Source: Legionella parisiensis (GTDB taxonomy: Bacteria; Pseudomonadota; Gammaproteobacteria; Legionellales; Legionellaceae). From it: a stretch of 64,000 nt of DNA. The translations under genes and the position numbers were made by a program. The notes beneath the pieces were generated by a model. It did no database searches. It was not told the origin of the DNA and was given only the letters and a program-made list of their open reading frames with translations. Below, piece after piece: positions 28,847 to 37,975 of the stretch. The stretch covers positions 124,001 to 188,000 of the forward strand of contig NZ_LNYQ01000012.1 in assembly GCF_001467945.1 (NCBI RefSeq), written 5' to 3'. The number at the start of each line of letters is the position of its first letter. Positions within the stretch are counted from its first letter, which is position 1.

Positions 28847-29824
28847 ATGAAAAATATGGCAACAACTTTTATGCTTTGTGCATTGAACATCAATATGGTT
28901 CAAGCAGGTACTATGGGTGAAGTAAAGCCTTTATGCAACCCGGATCATGTAACCGTTTCTTGCCCTTTCAACGCTTGGGACTTAGGCATTAGCGCCTTAT
29001 ATTTACAACCAAATACCAACTCAGCACTGCTCAATCCAATCTTAAATGCAGGTGATGATGAATTCCATTCCGTTGATTCCTCGTGGGGTTGGGGCTTTTT
29101 ACTTGAAGGCAGTTATCATTTTAATACAGGGAATGATCTCAATTTAAATTGGCTGCATTTTGATAATGATAATTTCGATGAACTTGCAGTTTTTTTTGCA
29201 GACGCAGCAATTCCTATTACAAACATCACCAATTTAAAATTCGATACCCATCTTGACGTCGTCAATTTAGAGTTTGCCCAAACCAGTCATTTCGGCAAAA
29301 AAACAAATATTCGATTTTATGGTGGCGGGCAATATGTGTATGCCAAGATTAAACGGGGTGACTTTGAGTATGAACAGTTCCCGTCTGATCCTGCTCCAAC
29401 CCTTTTTCAAAGATCAATAACGCACACTAGATTCCAGGGTGCAGGGCCTCGCGTTGGCGTCGATATGTCTCATGATCTCAACCACGGTTTTGCGTTATTT
29501 GCTCAGAGTGCAATGGCTCTGTTATCTGGCCAGGGCAGAGCCAAATTATCGGGAGCAAACTTAAGCGGCCCCAATGTCTCTGCTTTTAGTGAAAAAGCAA
29601 AACTCACTCATATTGTTCCTGAACTGGAAGCAAAATTAGGCGCTAGCTATCAATGGGATACAAATAGTGGACAATTTAGCTTAATGGCAGGTTGGATGTG
29701 GCAACATTATTTGAACCTATTTCTTCTACCTCCGGGAGGCAGGACGAATCCTGTAACTACTGTAAGCCGGCATGATTTCTCTTTGGATGGCCCTTTTATT
29801 AAAGGGAAATGGGTTTCTGGATAA
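28847..29824 (+). CDS. Legionella major outer membrane protein family porin
   Basis: A signal peptide is followed by TMGEVKPLC, then VTVSCPFNAWDLGISALYLQ, close to the mature N-terminus of Legionella MOMP-like proteins. The remaining 290 residues alternate polar and hydrophobic residues with many aromatic ones, as in an outer-membrane beta-barrel. The protein ends in KWVSG rather than the usual terminal Phe, so its assembly signal is atypical. This gene is the strongest genus marker in the window. AAGGA is a little far from the ATG. An AT-rich inverted repeat (28785-28792 with 28811-28818) lies upstream. Confidence 0.88.
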   Translation: MKNMATTFMLCALNINMVQAGTMGEVKPLCNPDHVTVSCPFNAWDLGISALYLQPNTNSALLNPILNAGDDEFHSVDSSWGWGFLLEGSYHFNTGNDLNLNWLHFDNDNFDELAVFFADAAIPITNITNLKFDTHLDVVNLEFAQTSHFGKKTNIRFYGGGQYVYAKIKRGDFEYEQFPSDPAPTLFQRSITHTRFQGAGPRVGVDMSHDLNHGFALFAQSAMALLSGQGRAKLSGANLSGPNVSAFSEKAKLTHIVPELEAKLGASYQWDTNSGQFSLMAGWMWQHYLNLFLLPPGGRTNPVTTVSRHDFSLDGPFIKGKWVSG

Positions 29825-29844
29825 TTCATGATGCGTGATGTCTG

Positions 29845-31761
29845 ATGAACTACAGGATGCCACTGAATTCCTTAAGTGATTTTAAAAATATTCAGCAAAC
29901 AGTAGGGATCCTGTTTTTTGTCCTTGTCCTCTCAGCCTTTGTATTTAAGGGAACAGGTGACTCTTCAATTTTACTTATTAGTTATGGAGTGATGCTTGTT
30001 GCCCTAATTGGATCCATTAATTTTTCTTGGCGCAAAAGAACAATTCAATTTTCTATATTAACTCTTTTATTGATCATTTGGCTTATCTGGATAATCCTTC
30101 CACCTTTGCTGGGCTGGGTCCCTAACACCGCTTTTTTTGGAATTTTTCAGTGCTCTGCCTGGGTGTTTGGCTTTGTTTTATTTAATGGAAATCCCTACTC
30201 TGAATGGTTATGGAACAATTTACTCAAACTGCTCTGGGTATTAGCTTTGGTTTGCGCGGCATACGCGCTTATTCAGTTATTCGTTAGGAATGCCATGCCT
30301 ACGGGTTTTTTTGCCAGCAAAAATACTGCTGCGGCTTTTCTAATGATGGTTAATTTATTACTCGTGGGAAAATTTTTTATTGTGAATCACCCGGAATTTA
30401 TAGCGACCAACCCATCCAAATTGCAAAAAACGATAAAGAAAATTATTCTTTTAATCAGCATCTACATAATCACCTTAGCCTTATTCGCGGCATTAAGCCG
30501 CGGCGTCATTCTTTGTTTTATTTTCTTTACCTTATTAGAAATCATTTTATGCCGTCATGAATTAAAAAGGAAAAATGTTTGCTATATAGCAGGAGTTTTG
30601 GCACTGGCTTTAGCTACATTATGTCTCTTTGCCCAACCAGCGATACACCATCGACTCACATTACTTACTCATGAAAAATCACGGCTTGTCATCTGGCAAG
30701 GTGCTTGGCATTTATGGCATAAAACACCCTGGTATGGGTTGGGCATTTTTAATTTTAAGCATTATTATCCAGCATTTAGTTTACCTGGGGACGCTTCTAA
30801 TCTCGAATACGCTCATAATGATTTCTTACAACTACTTATTGAAACTGGGGTTCCAGGAAGTATTATTCTACTTGGAATTATAATGACTTTAGTCGTTTAT
30901 TTAAGACGTTACTTAAATCACCCAAGCGAAAACCCAGTCGCACACATCCAGAGTATGGTGTGTTTGGCTGCACTAGGGGCTTTGGTATGTCATAGCCTTG
31001 TTGATTTTAATTTTTATGTAATTCCCATGAATCTCCTCATGGGTTGTTGCCTCGGTTATCTTCATGATTTTTTTAGCAAGGAAGGTTATGTCAGAATTTA
31101 TTCCTCCTCTTTTAAAAAGATTTGGATTTTGGGCGGTGGAATAATTTTCGTAGTTATCAGCAGTTATTTTATGCGTTTTTTAATCCTCGAATACTATATA
31201 GAGAAAACTGAAACCGCCATCCAAGCACAGCAATTCAATGATGCTTTTGTGACCAGTAATCATGCATTGCAAGCATTTCCTTTTGTTGAAATCCAAAGCC
31301 TTAAAATAGATGCTTGCTTACAACTGATTCAACAAGCAACATCCGAGTCTACACGCCATTACTGGATAGAAAAAACTAAAGAGGCGGTTTACCAGGCAAT
31401 CGCAATGAACCCTTATTTTGCTCGCTCTTATTTTCAAATGGCTTTGTTGCAGAGTTTAGTTCTTAATGATGACCAAAAAGCAAAAGCATATTTTCTTAAG
31501 GCCTTAAAGAACAATCCTCATTTTTGTTTAGCGCGACTGACCTTTGCTCGATTTTTAATAAAACAAAATGAATTGCATTCCGCTCAGGAAATCTTGGAGA
31601 CCGGTCTACAGCATCCGATTCCTCCAGAATACATTGAGCTTTACTTGAATTATCTTGCCAAACTTCGTTTTGAAAATGGCGATGAGATAGGGGCAAAAAA
31701 AGTTGTCCATCGATTAAGGCATCTCATACGTTACAATCAAGACTATAGTGATTTGCTTTAA
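29845..31761 (+). CDS. O-antigen ligase/polymerase-like protein with TPR tail
   Basis: The 638 residues start with ten or more membrane segments. SRLVIWQGAWHLWHKTPWYG and the following AHNDFLQLLIETGVPG are typical of the Wzy_C/WaaL domain, which joins polysaccharide to lipid A core or polymerises it; some relatives glycosylate pilins. After the last membrane segment near residue 445, about 190 residues form TPR-like helical repeats facing the periplasm. The gene is 20 bases after the porin gene, and its 3' end overlaps the convergent dus gene by 38 bases. The acceptor is unknown. Confidence 0.83.
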   Translation: MNYRMPLNSLSDFKNIQQTVGILFFVLVLSAFVFKGTGDSSILLISYGVMLVALIGSINFSWRKRTIQFSILTLLLIIWLIWIILPPLLGWVPNTAFFGIFQCSAWVFGFVLFNGNPYSEWLWNNLLKLLWVLALVCAAYALIQLFVRNAMPTGFFASKNTAAAFLMMVNLLLVGKFFIVNHPEFIATNPSKLQKTIKKIILLISIYIITLALFAALSRGVILCFIFFTLLEIILCRHELKRKNVCYIAGVLALALATLCLFAQPAIHHRLTLLTHEKSRLVIWQGAWHLWHKTPWYGLGIFNFKHYYPAFSLPGDASNLEYAHNDFLQLLIETGVPGSIILLGIIMTLVVYLRRYLNHPSENPVAHIQSMVCLAALGALVCHSLVDFNFYVIPMNLLMGCCLGYLHDFFSKEGYVRIYSSSFKKIWILGGGIIFVVISSYFMRFLILEYYIEKTETAIQAQQFNDAFVTSNHALQAFPFVEIQSLKIDACLQLIQQATSESTRHYWIEKTKEAVYQAIAMNPYFARSYFQMALLQSLVLNDDQKAKAYFLKALKNNPHFCLARLTFARFLIKQNELHSAQEILETGLQHPIPPEYIELYLNYLAKLRFENGDEIGAKKVVHRLRHLIRYNQDYSDLL

Positions 31762-32710
31762 ATTTCCACAAAAAACCGTGGATGTCTTCTAAAGAGTCCA
31801 ATTGATAAAAACGATTTAATAACGATGCCTCGACCAACTTACCAAAATAGTAACGAACTAAGGACTTGCTTTGTAGAACCGCCTTATATTCATCTTCAAG
31901 TTCAGCTAATCCTTGTAAATGTGTCATAAAAAGATCGCATTTTTCCGTTAAGCTTACAGGGAGACTTCGCTGTTCCAATAACTCTTGATAGAGCCAGGGC
32001 TTACCACTTCCTGCACGCGAGATCATATAAGCGTCACAACCGCTTATTTCTATTGCTCGGTGTAAACTGCGAGCATCATGAATATCTCCATTGGCAATCA
32101 CTGGAATAGAAATATTTTGTTTGATTTGGGCGATTTGTTGTAAGTCCGTTGCCACATCATAATCATCAATCCAACGTCGACCATGCACAATCAGCGCATC
32201 TGCGCCAGCATCTTCAATTTTTTTCGCCAAAAGAAAATCCTTTTCATTCCCTTGAATTCGAATTTTTATGGTTAAAGGAATAGCAATCGCCGTGCGCACT
32301 TCCTTTACGATGCGCAGTAATTGTTCCGGCGCCTCCAGCAAAGCGCTTCCCGCTCCTTTTTTACGTATCTTAGGTTTGGGGCAACCACAATTTATATCAA
32401 TAACATCTGCACCATAAAATTGTAATTGCTGTGCTGCTTGCGCCATTATATGGGATTCGGTGCCTGCAATTTGATAGGCCAGGATCTGTTCCTGTGGCGC
32501 TCGATAAACATACCGTGAGTTCTCAGTATGTTTGTGAAGAATATCTGTTGCAGAACTCATTTCAGTGACGGAATACGCAGGCGACCGATAGTGACTAAAT
32601 AATGTTCTGAATGGTGCACAGCTGTAACCTGCCAAAGGCCCTTGGATTAACCGATTAGGTAATGTTAAAGAACCTATTTTCAAAGAACTGTTAATAAAAG
32701 CGTGCATCAA
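31724..32710 (-). CDS. tRNA-dihydrouridine synthase family protein
   Basis: This flavoenzyme reduces uridines in tRNA D-loops. The TIM-barrel start is RLIQGPLAGYSCAPFR. The catalytic Cys lies in DINCGCPKPKIRKKGAGSALL, and VHGRRW and IPVIANGDI are also conserved. Which Dus subgroup it belongs to is not clear; GxxR-type A/B/C assignment would need a tree. The 328-residue length fits. Its 3' end overlaps the O-antigen ligase-like gene on the opposite strand by 38 bases. Confidence 0.9.
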   Translation of the reverse strand: MMHAFINSSLKIGSLTLPNRLIQGPLAGYSCAPFRTLFSHYRSPAYSVTEMSSATDILHKHTENSRYVYRAPQEQILAYQIAGTESHIMAQAAQQLQFYGADVIDINCGCPKPKIRKKGAGSALLEAPEQLLRIVKEVRTAIAIPLTIKIRIQGNEKDFLLAKKIEDAGADALIVHGRRWIDDYDVATDLQQIAQIKQNISIPVIANGDIHDARSLHRAIEISGCDAYMISRAGSGKPWLYQELLEQRSLPVSLTEKCDLFMTHLQGLAELEDEYKAVLQSKSLVRYYFGKLVEASLLNRFYQLDSLEDIHGFLWKFKANHYSLDCNV

Positions 32711-32858
32711 TTTAATTCATGGATATAATGAGTGCCAATTTTAACATACTTGAACCTGGATAAAGTAGTTTTAGCTCTACTACGCAAGCCAAGAGCTACG
32801 AACCTGCTCGATTTTTCTAGGTTGACATAGAAAACGCATCAAACAGGAAAATTCCTTT

Positions 32859-33302
32859 ATGGACAAACGTTATTTATCGCCTTTGGAAATGCTCAATATT
32901 GCAACACAACATGCCTATGCTGCTGATTATTTATTACAGCAAATCACCAATTGGACATATAGACAAACTGAGCCGCTCAGTGTTTTAACCCCAGTAACTT
33001 CATTAATGTATCAAGCCTTTCAACTGACATTGAAAGCTTATTGTTTGCATGAGCATCGTCCAATCAAAGAGTATAAAAACCTCATAGAACTGGTTGAATT
33101 AAATCGCCATTTAGGATTTTCTCAGCAAGAAATCATTTTATTAAAGACTCTGGCAAAACAACAGGTTTTCCTTAAAGGAGCTGATTACGATTTATGGGAA
33201 AATCAACAGCAATTTCATGTGTTTTGTGAACAGATTCTCTCTCTCTACCAAAAACTGCAAACCATGATGCCTTTGGAACTTCATCCTGATTATCTACAGT
33301 AA
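32859..33302 (+). CDS. Small helical protein, possibly HEPN-like
   Basis: The 147-residue protein is all-helical by composition and has no membrane segment. The early LTLKAYCLHEHRPIKEYKNLIELVELNRHLG resembles HEPN-type helical bundles (a helix, a His-containing turn, then a NL-rich helix). The RNase motif Rx4-6H typical of HEPN toxins was not seen. It lies alone before the MoxR/Bat operon. The function is unknown, and the HEPN similarity is only by eye. Confidence 0.65.
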   Translation: MDKRYLSPLEMLNIATQHAYAADYLLQQITNWTYRQTEPLSVLTPVTSLMYQAFQLTLKAYCLHEHRPIKEYKNLIELVELNRHLGFSQQEIILLKTLAKQQVFLKGADYDLWENQQQFHVFCEQILSLYQKLQTMMPLELHPDYLQ

Positions 33303-33543
33303 TAAAATATGGATAAGGCGAACGTAATAAATTTTATAAGTAAATTTATATAAACCGGGTTACGTTGCGCCCCACAAAGCCTGTAATTTATTCATCATGA
33401 TTAAACTATAAACGCATAATAATCTGCGGCACTTGGCTTTAAATGTAATTCACGCTAGGATAAGTTTTTTATTTAACCTCAACTCAACAGATGAATTGAG
33501 GCTATTTACTCTATTCGATGTTATTTATATTAAGGTAGAAACT

Positions 33544-34545
33544 ATGGAGCAAGTAGGAGACAATAAGACTGGAAATCCGGTGCAACATCAAATATTACAG
33601 TTAAGTCATCACTTAAATTCGCAAATTCTAGGTCAGAATGGATTAATTTCACGTTTGCTCATTGCCTTACTTGCAGATGGCCATTTATTAGTTGAAGGAG
33701 CACCTGGATTAGCAAAAACACGGGCGGTTAAAGAACTGTCTGATGGTGTTGAAGGTAATTTTCATCGCATCCAGTTTACCCCTGATTTATTACCTGGAGA
33801 TTTAACGGGTACCGATGTGTACCATCCCCAAAATGGTTCTTTTGTATTTCAACCAGGTCCTATATTCCATCATTTACTTTTGGCGGATGAAATTAACCGC
33901 GCTCCAGCGAAAGTACAATCTGCTTTACTCGAGGCAATGGCAGAAAGACAAGTTACTATAGGAGGCAAAACCTATCCTTTGCCCGAATTATTTTTGGTAA
34001 TGGCAACACAAAACCCCATTGAGCAGGAAGGTACTTATCCTTTGCCCGAAGCACAATTGGACCGATTTTTGATGTATGTAAAAATTAGTTATCCTGATGC
34101 TAAAATCGAACATGATATTTTAGCTTTGTCACGCAAAGAAGCTTTAGGTGCCGCTATGGCCACTAAACCTGTTGCATCAGAAAAATTATCACAAAAAACA
34201 TTATTTGAGGCGCGTAAGCAAGTACTTAATGTGCATACGAGTGAAGCATTAGAAAATTATCTGGTCCAGTTAGTAGTGGGAACGCGTAATCCTGGTGTAT
34301 ACAGTGAAGAGTTGGGCCGTTGGTTGCGCTTTGGTGCTAGTCCGCGTGCCACAATTGCTTTGGATCGTTGCTCTAAAGCTCATGCCTGGCTTTGTGGAAG
34401 GGATTATGTCACTCCAGATGACATTCACGTGATTGCTCATGATGTGTTACGACATCGAATTTTATTAAGTTTTGAAGCTGAAGCAGAAGGGATTAATAGT
34501 GATGATTTTATTGACTCCTTATTACGCTTGGTTGCTGTTCCTTAG
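33544..34545 (+). CDS. MoxR-type AAA+ ATPase
   Basis: MoxR ATPases act as chaperones that help mature or regulate partner complexes, usually with VWA proteins encoded alongside. Walker A is GAPGLAKT at residues 52-59. Walker B is LLADEINRAP, followed by sensor 1 in MATQNP. The start at 33544 (333 residues) has AAGG upstream and follows the family. An ATG at 33433 adds 37 unrelated residues. It heads a seven-gene same-strand run to 40394, with a 98-base gap before the DUF58 gene. Confidence 0.93.
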   Translation: MEQVGDNKTGNPVQHQILQLSHHLNSQILGQNGLISRLLIALLADGHLLVEGAPGLAKTRAVKELSDGVEGNFHRIQFTPDLLPGDLTGTDVYHPQNGSFVFQPGPIFHHLLLADEINRAPAKVQSALLEAMAERQVTIGGKTYPLPELFLVMATQNPIEQEGTYPLPEAQLDRFLMYVKISYPDAKIEHDILALSRKEALGAAMATKPVASEKLSQKTLFEARKQVLNVHTSEALENYLVQLVVGTRNPGVYSEELGRWLRFGASPRATIALDRCSKAHAWLCGRDYVTPDDIHVIAHDVLRHRILLSFEAEAEGINSDDFIDSLLRLVAVP

Positions 34546-34643
34546 AAAACATGTAAATTGGGACCTCTGGCCAAACACAGAGCAACCTTGAATTTGATGA
34601 TTCAATCCCAATTTACAGATCATATGAAGTATAAGAGGTTTTT

Positions 34644-35555
34644 ATGGTGAATGGCGTTATTGCAGAATTAAATGAATTGATTGACCTGAGACGTTATGTA
34701 CAATCCGTTCATTATCGCCCCGAAGGTAAAGCCATACGATCCGGCAATCATTTATCCAAATTACGTGGTCGTGGTATGGATTTTTCCGAAGTAAGAAATT
34801 ATCAGGCTGGTGATGAAATACGCCATATGGAGTGGCGCGTTACTGCTCGCACCGGCAGACCTCATGTCAAAATTTATCAAGAAGAACGAGAAAGACCGGT
34901 AGTGATTCTCACTGATTTTAATCCCTCAATGATTTTCGGTACTCGTATCGCGTTTAAATCCGTCATTGCTGCACGATTAGCAGCTCTTCTTGCCTGGACA
35001 GTGATCAAGGAAGGCGACAGAGTGGGTGGAGTATTCTTTTCAGCCACGGATCACAGTGAATTTACTCCGCGCAGTCGTGATATGGGCGTACTGCCTTTGC
35101 TCGCCTCTTTAAGCAGATATACTGAGCAGACAGAGGTACAACGCGAAGCGCAACCAAGACTACTCAGTGACGCATTAGTACGCTTGCGCCGTGTAGTCAG
35201 ACCAGGAAGCATCCTGGTTTTGATCAGTGACTTTTACTCTATGGATAGTGAATGCGAAAAACACTTAAAACGATTACGCTATCACAATGACATTCTGGCT
35301 TACCATGTTTGTGATCGCGTAGAACTTTCTCCGCCCAAACCGCAGCAATATGCTATGACTAATGGACAGCAAGAAATAATACTCGATACCAGCCTGCACT
35401 CCGTAAACAGTGCTTACGAGCAATATTGCCAACAACGCATAGAACACCTGCAAGAGCAGTTTCGACGTTTACATATTCAGTATGTACAAGTTACAGCAGA
35501 CATTGATTTAGCGCCATTAGTGCGTCAAACTTTTCCCAGGAGGTCCCGTGGCTAA
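34644..35555 (+). CDS. DUF58 protein of the MoxR/Bat operon
   Basis: The 303-residue protein carries the DUF58 core GRGMDFSEVRNYQAGDEIRHMEWRVTART, followed by PHVKIYQEERERPV. The C-terminal half looks like a degenerate VWA domain (VVILTDFNPSM). Members are encoded next to MoxR ATPases and are thought to link them to the VWA proteins. AGAGGT lies before the ATG. It overlaps the next gene by 8 bases. Confidence 0.92.
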   Translation: MVNGVIAELNELIDLRRYVQSVHYRPEGKAIRSGNHLSKLRGRGMDFSEVRNYQAGDEIRHMEWRVTARTGRPHVKIYQEERERPVVILTDFNPSMIFGTRIAFKSVIAARLAALLAWTVIKEGDRVGGVFFSATDHSEFTPRSRDMGVLPLLASLSRYTEQTEVQREAQPRLLSDALVRLRRVVRPGSILVLISDFYSMDSECEKHLKRLRYHNDILAYHVCDRVELSPPKPQQYAMTNGQQEIILDTSLHSVNSAYEQYCQQRIEHLQEQFRRLHIQYVQVTADIDLAPLVRQTFPRRSRG

Positions 35556-36033
35556 CACTGATGCCCTGGCACAGTTAAAAGACATTCATCTGCCCACGCC
35601 GATTGGCTGGTGGCCATTGGCTCCAGGATGGTATGTTCTGTTGGGTTTGGTTTTATTTTTAGTGATTATACTAGCTTACTGGATCTATAAGAAATATCGC
35701 AACGCCCTGGCCAAAAAACATGCTCTTCTTTTGTTAGATACTTATCAAAAAGAATATGAAGAAAAACATAACGGCACTCAGTCCAGTGCCCGTATTTCAG
35801 AATTGTTACGCCGAGTAGCACTTGTTTATTATCCGAGAGAGCAAGTTGCAAGTTTGCATGGAGAAAAATGGCTTAACTTTTTAAATGAAACAAGTAAAGG
35901 AATTGATTTTAATTTGGTAAAAGATTTATTGTTAGATGCGCCCTTCAAAACAGGGGAAACCATGGATCTCAAACCCTTGTTCAGCACAGCACAACTTTGG
36001 ATTAAACAAAGGGGGGTGCCATGTTCGAATTAG
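35548..36033 (+). CDS. DUF4381 membrane protein
   Basis: This is a 161-residue protein with one hydrophobic helix at about residues 28-50 (GWYVLLGLVLFLVIILAYWIY) and a soluble helical domain after it. LPTPIGWWPLAPGW before the helix is typical of DUF4381 proteins, which lie between DUF58 and VWA genes in Bat operons. It overlaps both neighbours (8 and 13 bases), so the genes are probably translated together. A single-pass scaffold for the VWA proteins is likely. Confidence 0.85.
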   Translation: MANTDALAQLKDIHLPTPIGWWPLAPGWYVLLGLVLFLVIILAYWIYKKYRNALAKKHALLLLDTYQKEYEEKHNGTQSSARISELLRRVALVYYPREQVASLHGEKWLNFLNETSKGIDFNLVKDLLLDAPFKTGETMDLKPLFSTAQLWIKQRGVPCSN

Positions 36034-37049
36034 CTAATCCTTGGGTTTTAATACTCTTTCCTTTACCTTTAGTTTTCTGGCTTTTGATGCCCAGAGCCAA
36101 AGTGCAATTGCCTGCCGCCTTGAAGGTACCTTTCTTTGCTGCGATGGTCGACATAGCCGATCAAGAAAAACGCTCTATTTCAGCACAATATTCGCTGCTT
36201 ATCCCAGTCATTATATGGTTATTATTAGTTGTTGCTTTAGCTGGTCCTCGCTGGATAGGTTCCCCAAAACCTATTGAACGTGAGGGTTATAACATCATGA
36301 TGGCTTTAGATTTGTCTGGCAGCATGGAAATTCCTGATATGCTTCTGCATGGCCGACCTGTAAGTCGTTTAAGTGTTGTAAAGGGTGCGGCCGATCAATT
36401 TGTACGTGATCGCTCAACTGACAAAATTGGTTTAATCCTTTTTGGTACTCGGGCTTACTTGCAAACACCACTCACCTATGACCGACATACCATCCTCCTG
36501 CGTCTTGAGGATGCCACTGCAGGACTTGCAGGTAAAACCACTTCCATCGGTGATGCCGTAGGTCTTGCTGTAAAGCGTTTGAGAAATGTACCTCCAAAAG
36601 GAAGAGTTCTTATTTTATTAACTGATGGTGCAAATAATTCTGGCGTACTGGCTCCGTTAAAAGCGGCCGAATTGGCTAAAGAAGAAGGAATTAAAATTTA
36701 CACTATCGGTTTAGGCTCTGAAGGGGATTCAAGAGCATTAGTCGGGAATTTTATGATGCAAAATGCTTCAGCAGATTTGGATGAGGAAACCCTAAAAAAA
36801 ATGTCTGATATGACAGGCGGTCGTTATTTTCGTGCTACAGATACTGAAACATTACATTCCATTTATAAAACAATTAACGAGTTGGAAACTATAAATCAGG
36901 AGCAAGCAACAGTCCGTCCCCAAAAGGAATATTATCCCTGGTTTGTCGGTTTTGCATTATTGCTTTGTTTCTCTTGGTTAGTTAGAAAAGCAGATTTAAG
37001 ACTGAAAGTAAGCTCAGTAATGCCAAATAGGGAGGCATTAAAGTTATGA
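36021..37049 (+). CDS. batA: BatA-type VWA membrane protein
   Basis: The 342-residue protein has two N-terminal membrane helices, a von Willebrand factor A domain and a C-terminal helix near residue 310. A complete metal-ion site (MIDAS) is seen as DLSGSM at 97-102, with the Thr and Asp ligands in later loops (LLTDGANNSG). It is likely to sit in the inner membrane with the VWA domain outside the bilayer, working with BatB and MoxR. Bat genes were first tied to oxygen tolerance in Bacteroides; the role here is not known. Confidence 0.92.
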   Translation: MFELANPWVLILFPLPLVFWLLMPRAKVQLPAALKVPFFAAMVDIADQEKRSISAQYSLLIPVIIWLLLVVALAGPRWIGSPKPIEREGYNIMMALDLSGSMEIPDMLLHGRPVSRLSVVKGAADQFVRDRSTDKIGLILFGTRAYLQTPLTYDRHTILLRLEDATAGLAGKTTSIGDAVGLAVKRLRNVPPKGRVLILLTDGANNSGVLAPLKAAELAKEEGIKIYTIGLGSEGDSRALVGNFMMQNASADLDEETLKKMSDMTGGRYFRATDTETLHSIYKTINELETINQEQATVRPQKEYYPWFVGFALLLCFSWLVRKADLRLKVSSVMPNREALKL

Positions 37050-37975
37050 TTACAGACTTTCATTTTTTAAGACCTTGGTGGCTTTTAATGATTTTTCCTT
37101 TATTGGGATTAGTCGTAGCTTATTGGCGTCAAAAACCTAAATTACATGCTTGGACGGAAGTTTGTGACCAACATTTACTCAGTCATCTCATGCAAAAAAA
37201 GGGGCAAGGGCAGCGTATGGGCTCAATGCTCTGTTTGTTTTTGAGCATTCTATTCATGATTTTGAGTATTGCTGGCCCTGTTTGGTATAAGCTGCCTGTA
37301 GCGACTTATAAACCGATACAACCCAGAGTTTTAGTTTTGGATATGTCAGACAATATGATGGCTAATGATTTAACACCTAATCGTTTAAGCCGCGCTAAAT
37401 TTAAGCTACATGATTTATTCGCTCACAAAGATGTAGGTCAGTTTGGTCTTGTGGTCTTTACCAGTGAACCTTTTGTTGTCTCTCCTCTCACAGATGATGG
37501 ACATACTATTTCTTCTCTGCTTTCTTCACTAACTCCAGATATCATGCCGGTAACTGGACAAAATCTTAAAAGTGCTTTGGATGAGGCCAGTAACCTAATC
37601 AAACAAGCGGGCTTTAAACAGGGACAAATTTTGGTATTAACAGCAGACGTCCCTTCCGATGCATCAATTGCCTTGGCAAAAAGATTAGCTGAATCAGGTA
37701 TTTACTCCTCTATTATGCCAGTCAAAGCAGATAGGAACCCGAATCCGCTATTTAATCGTTTTGCTGATGCAGGCGAGGGACAACTGATAAAATACACTTC
37801 TGATTCAAATGACATAAATCAATGGCTAAGTTCCAGTAATAACAATGAATTTGCGCTAAGTAAAGATGAAGATATTCCACTTTGGCGGGATGAAGGGCGA
37901 TGGTTTTTAATTCCTGCGCTGTTGTTACTTTTGCCCGTATTTCGCCGCGGCTGGATGCAGAGGGTAATTGTATGA
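37046..37975 (+). CDS. batB: BatB-type VWA membrane protein, altered MIDAS
   Basis: The protein has 309 residues with the same layout as BatA: two N-terminal helices, a VWA domain and a C-terminal helix. The first MIDAS segment reads DMSDN at 99-103, so the last Ser of DxSxS is Asn. This may weaken metal binding. It overlaps batA by 4 bases and the TPR gene by 4 (ATGA). BatA and BatB-like proteins are thought to form a pair at the inner membrane. Confidence 0.9.
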   Translation: MITDFHFLRPWWLLMIFPLLGLVVAYWRQKPKLHAWTEVCDQHLLSHLMQKKGQGQRMGSMLCLFLSILFMILSIAGPVWYKLPVATYKPIQPRVLVLDMSDNMMANDLTPNRLSRAKFKLHDLFAHKDVGQFGLVVFTSEPFVVSPLTDDGHTISSLLSSLTPDIMPVTGQNLKSALDEASNLIKQAGFKQGQILVLTADVPSDASIALAKRLAESGIYSSIMPVKADRNPNPLFNRFADAGEGQLIKYTSDSNDINQWLSSSNNNEFALSKDEDIPLWRDEGRWFLIPALLLLLPVFRRGWMQRVIV

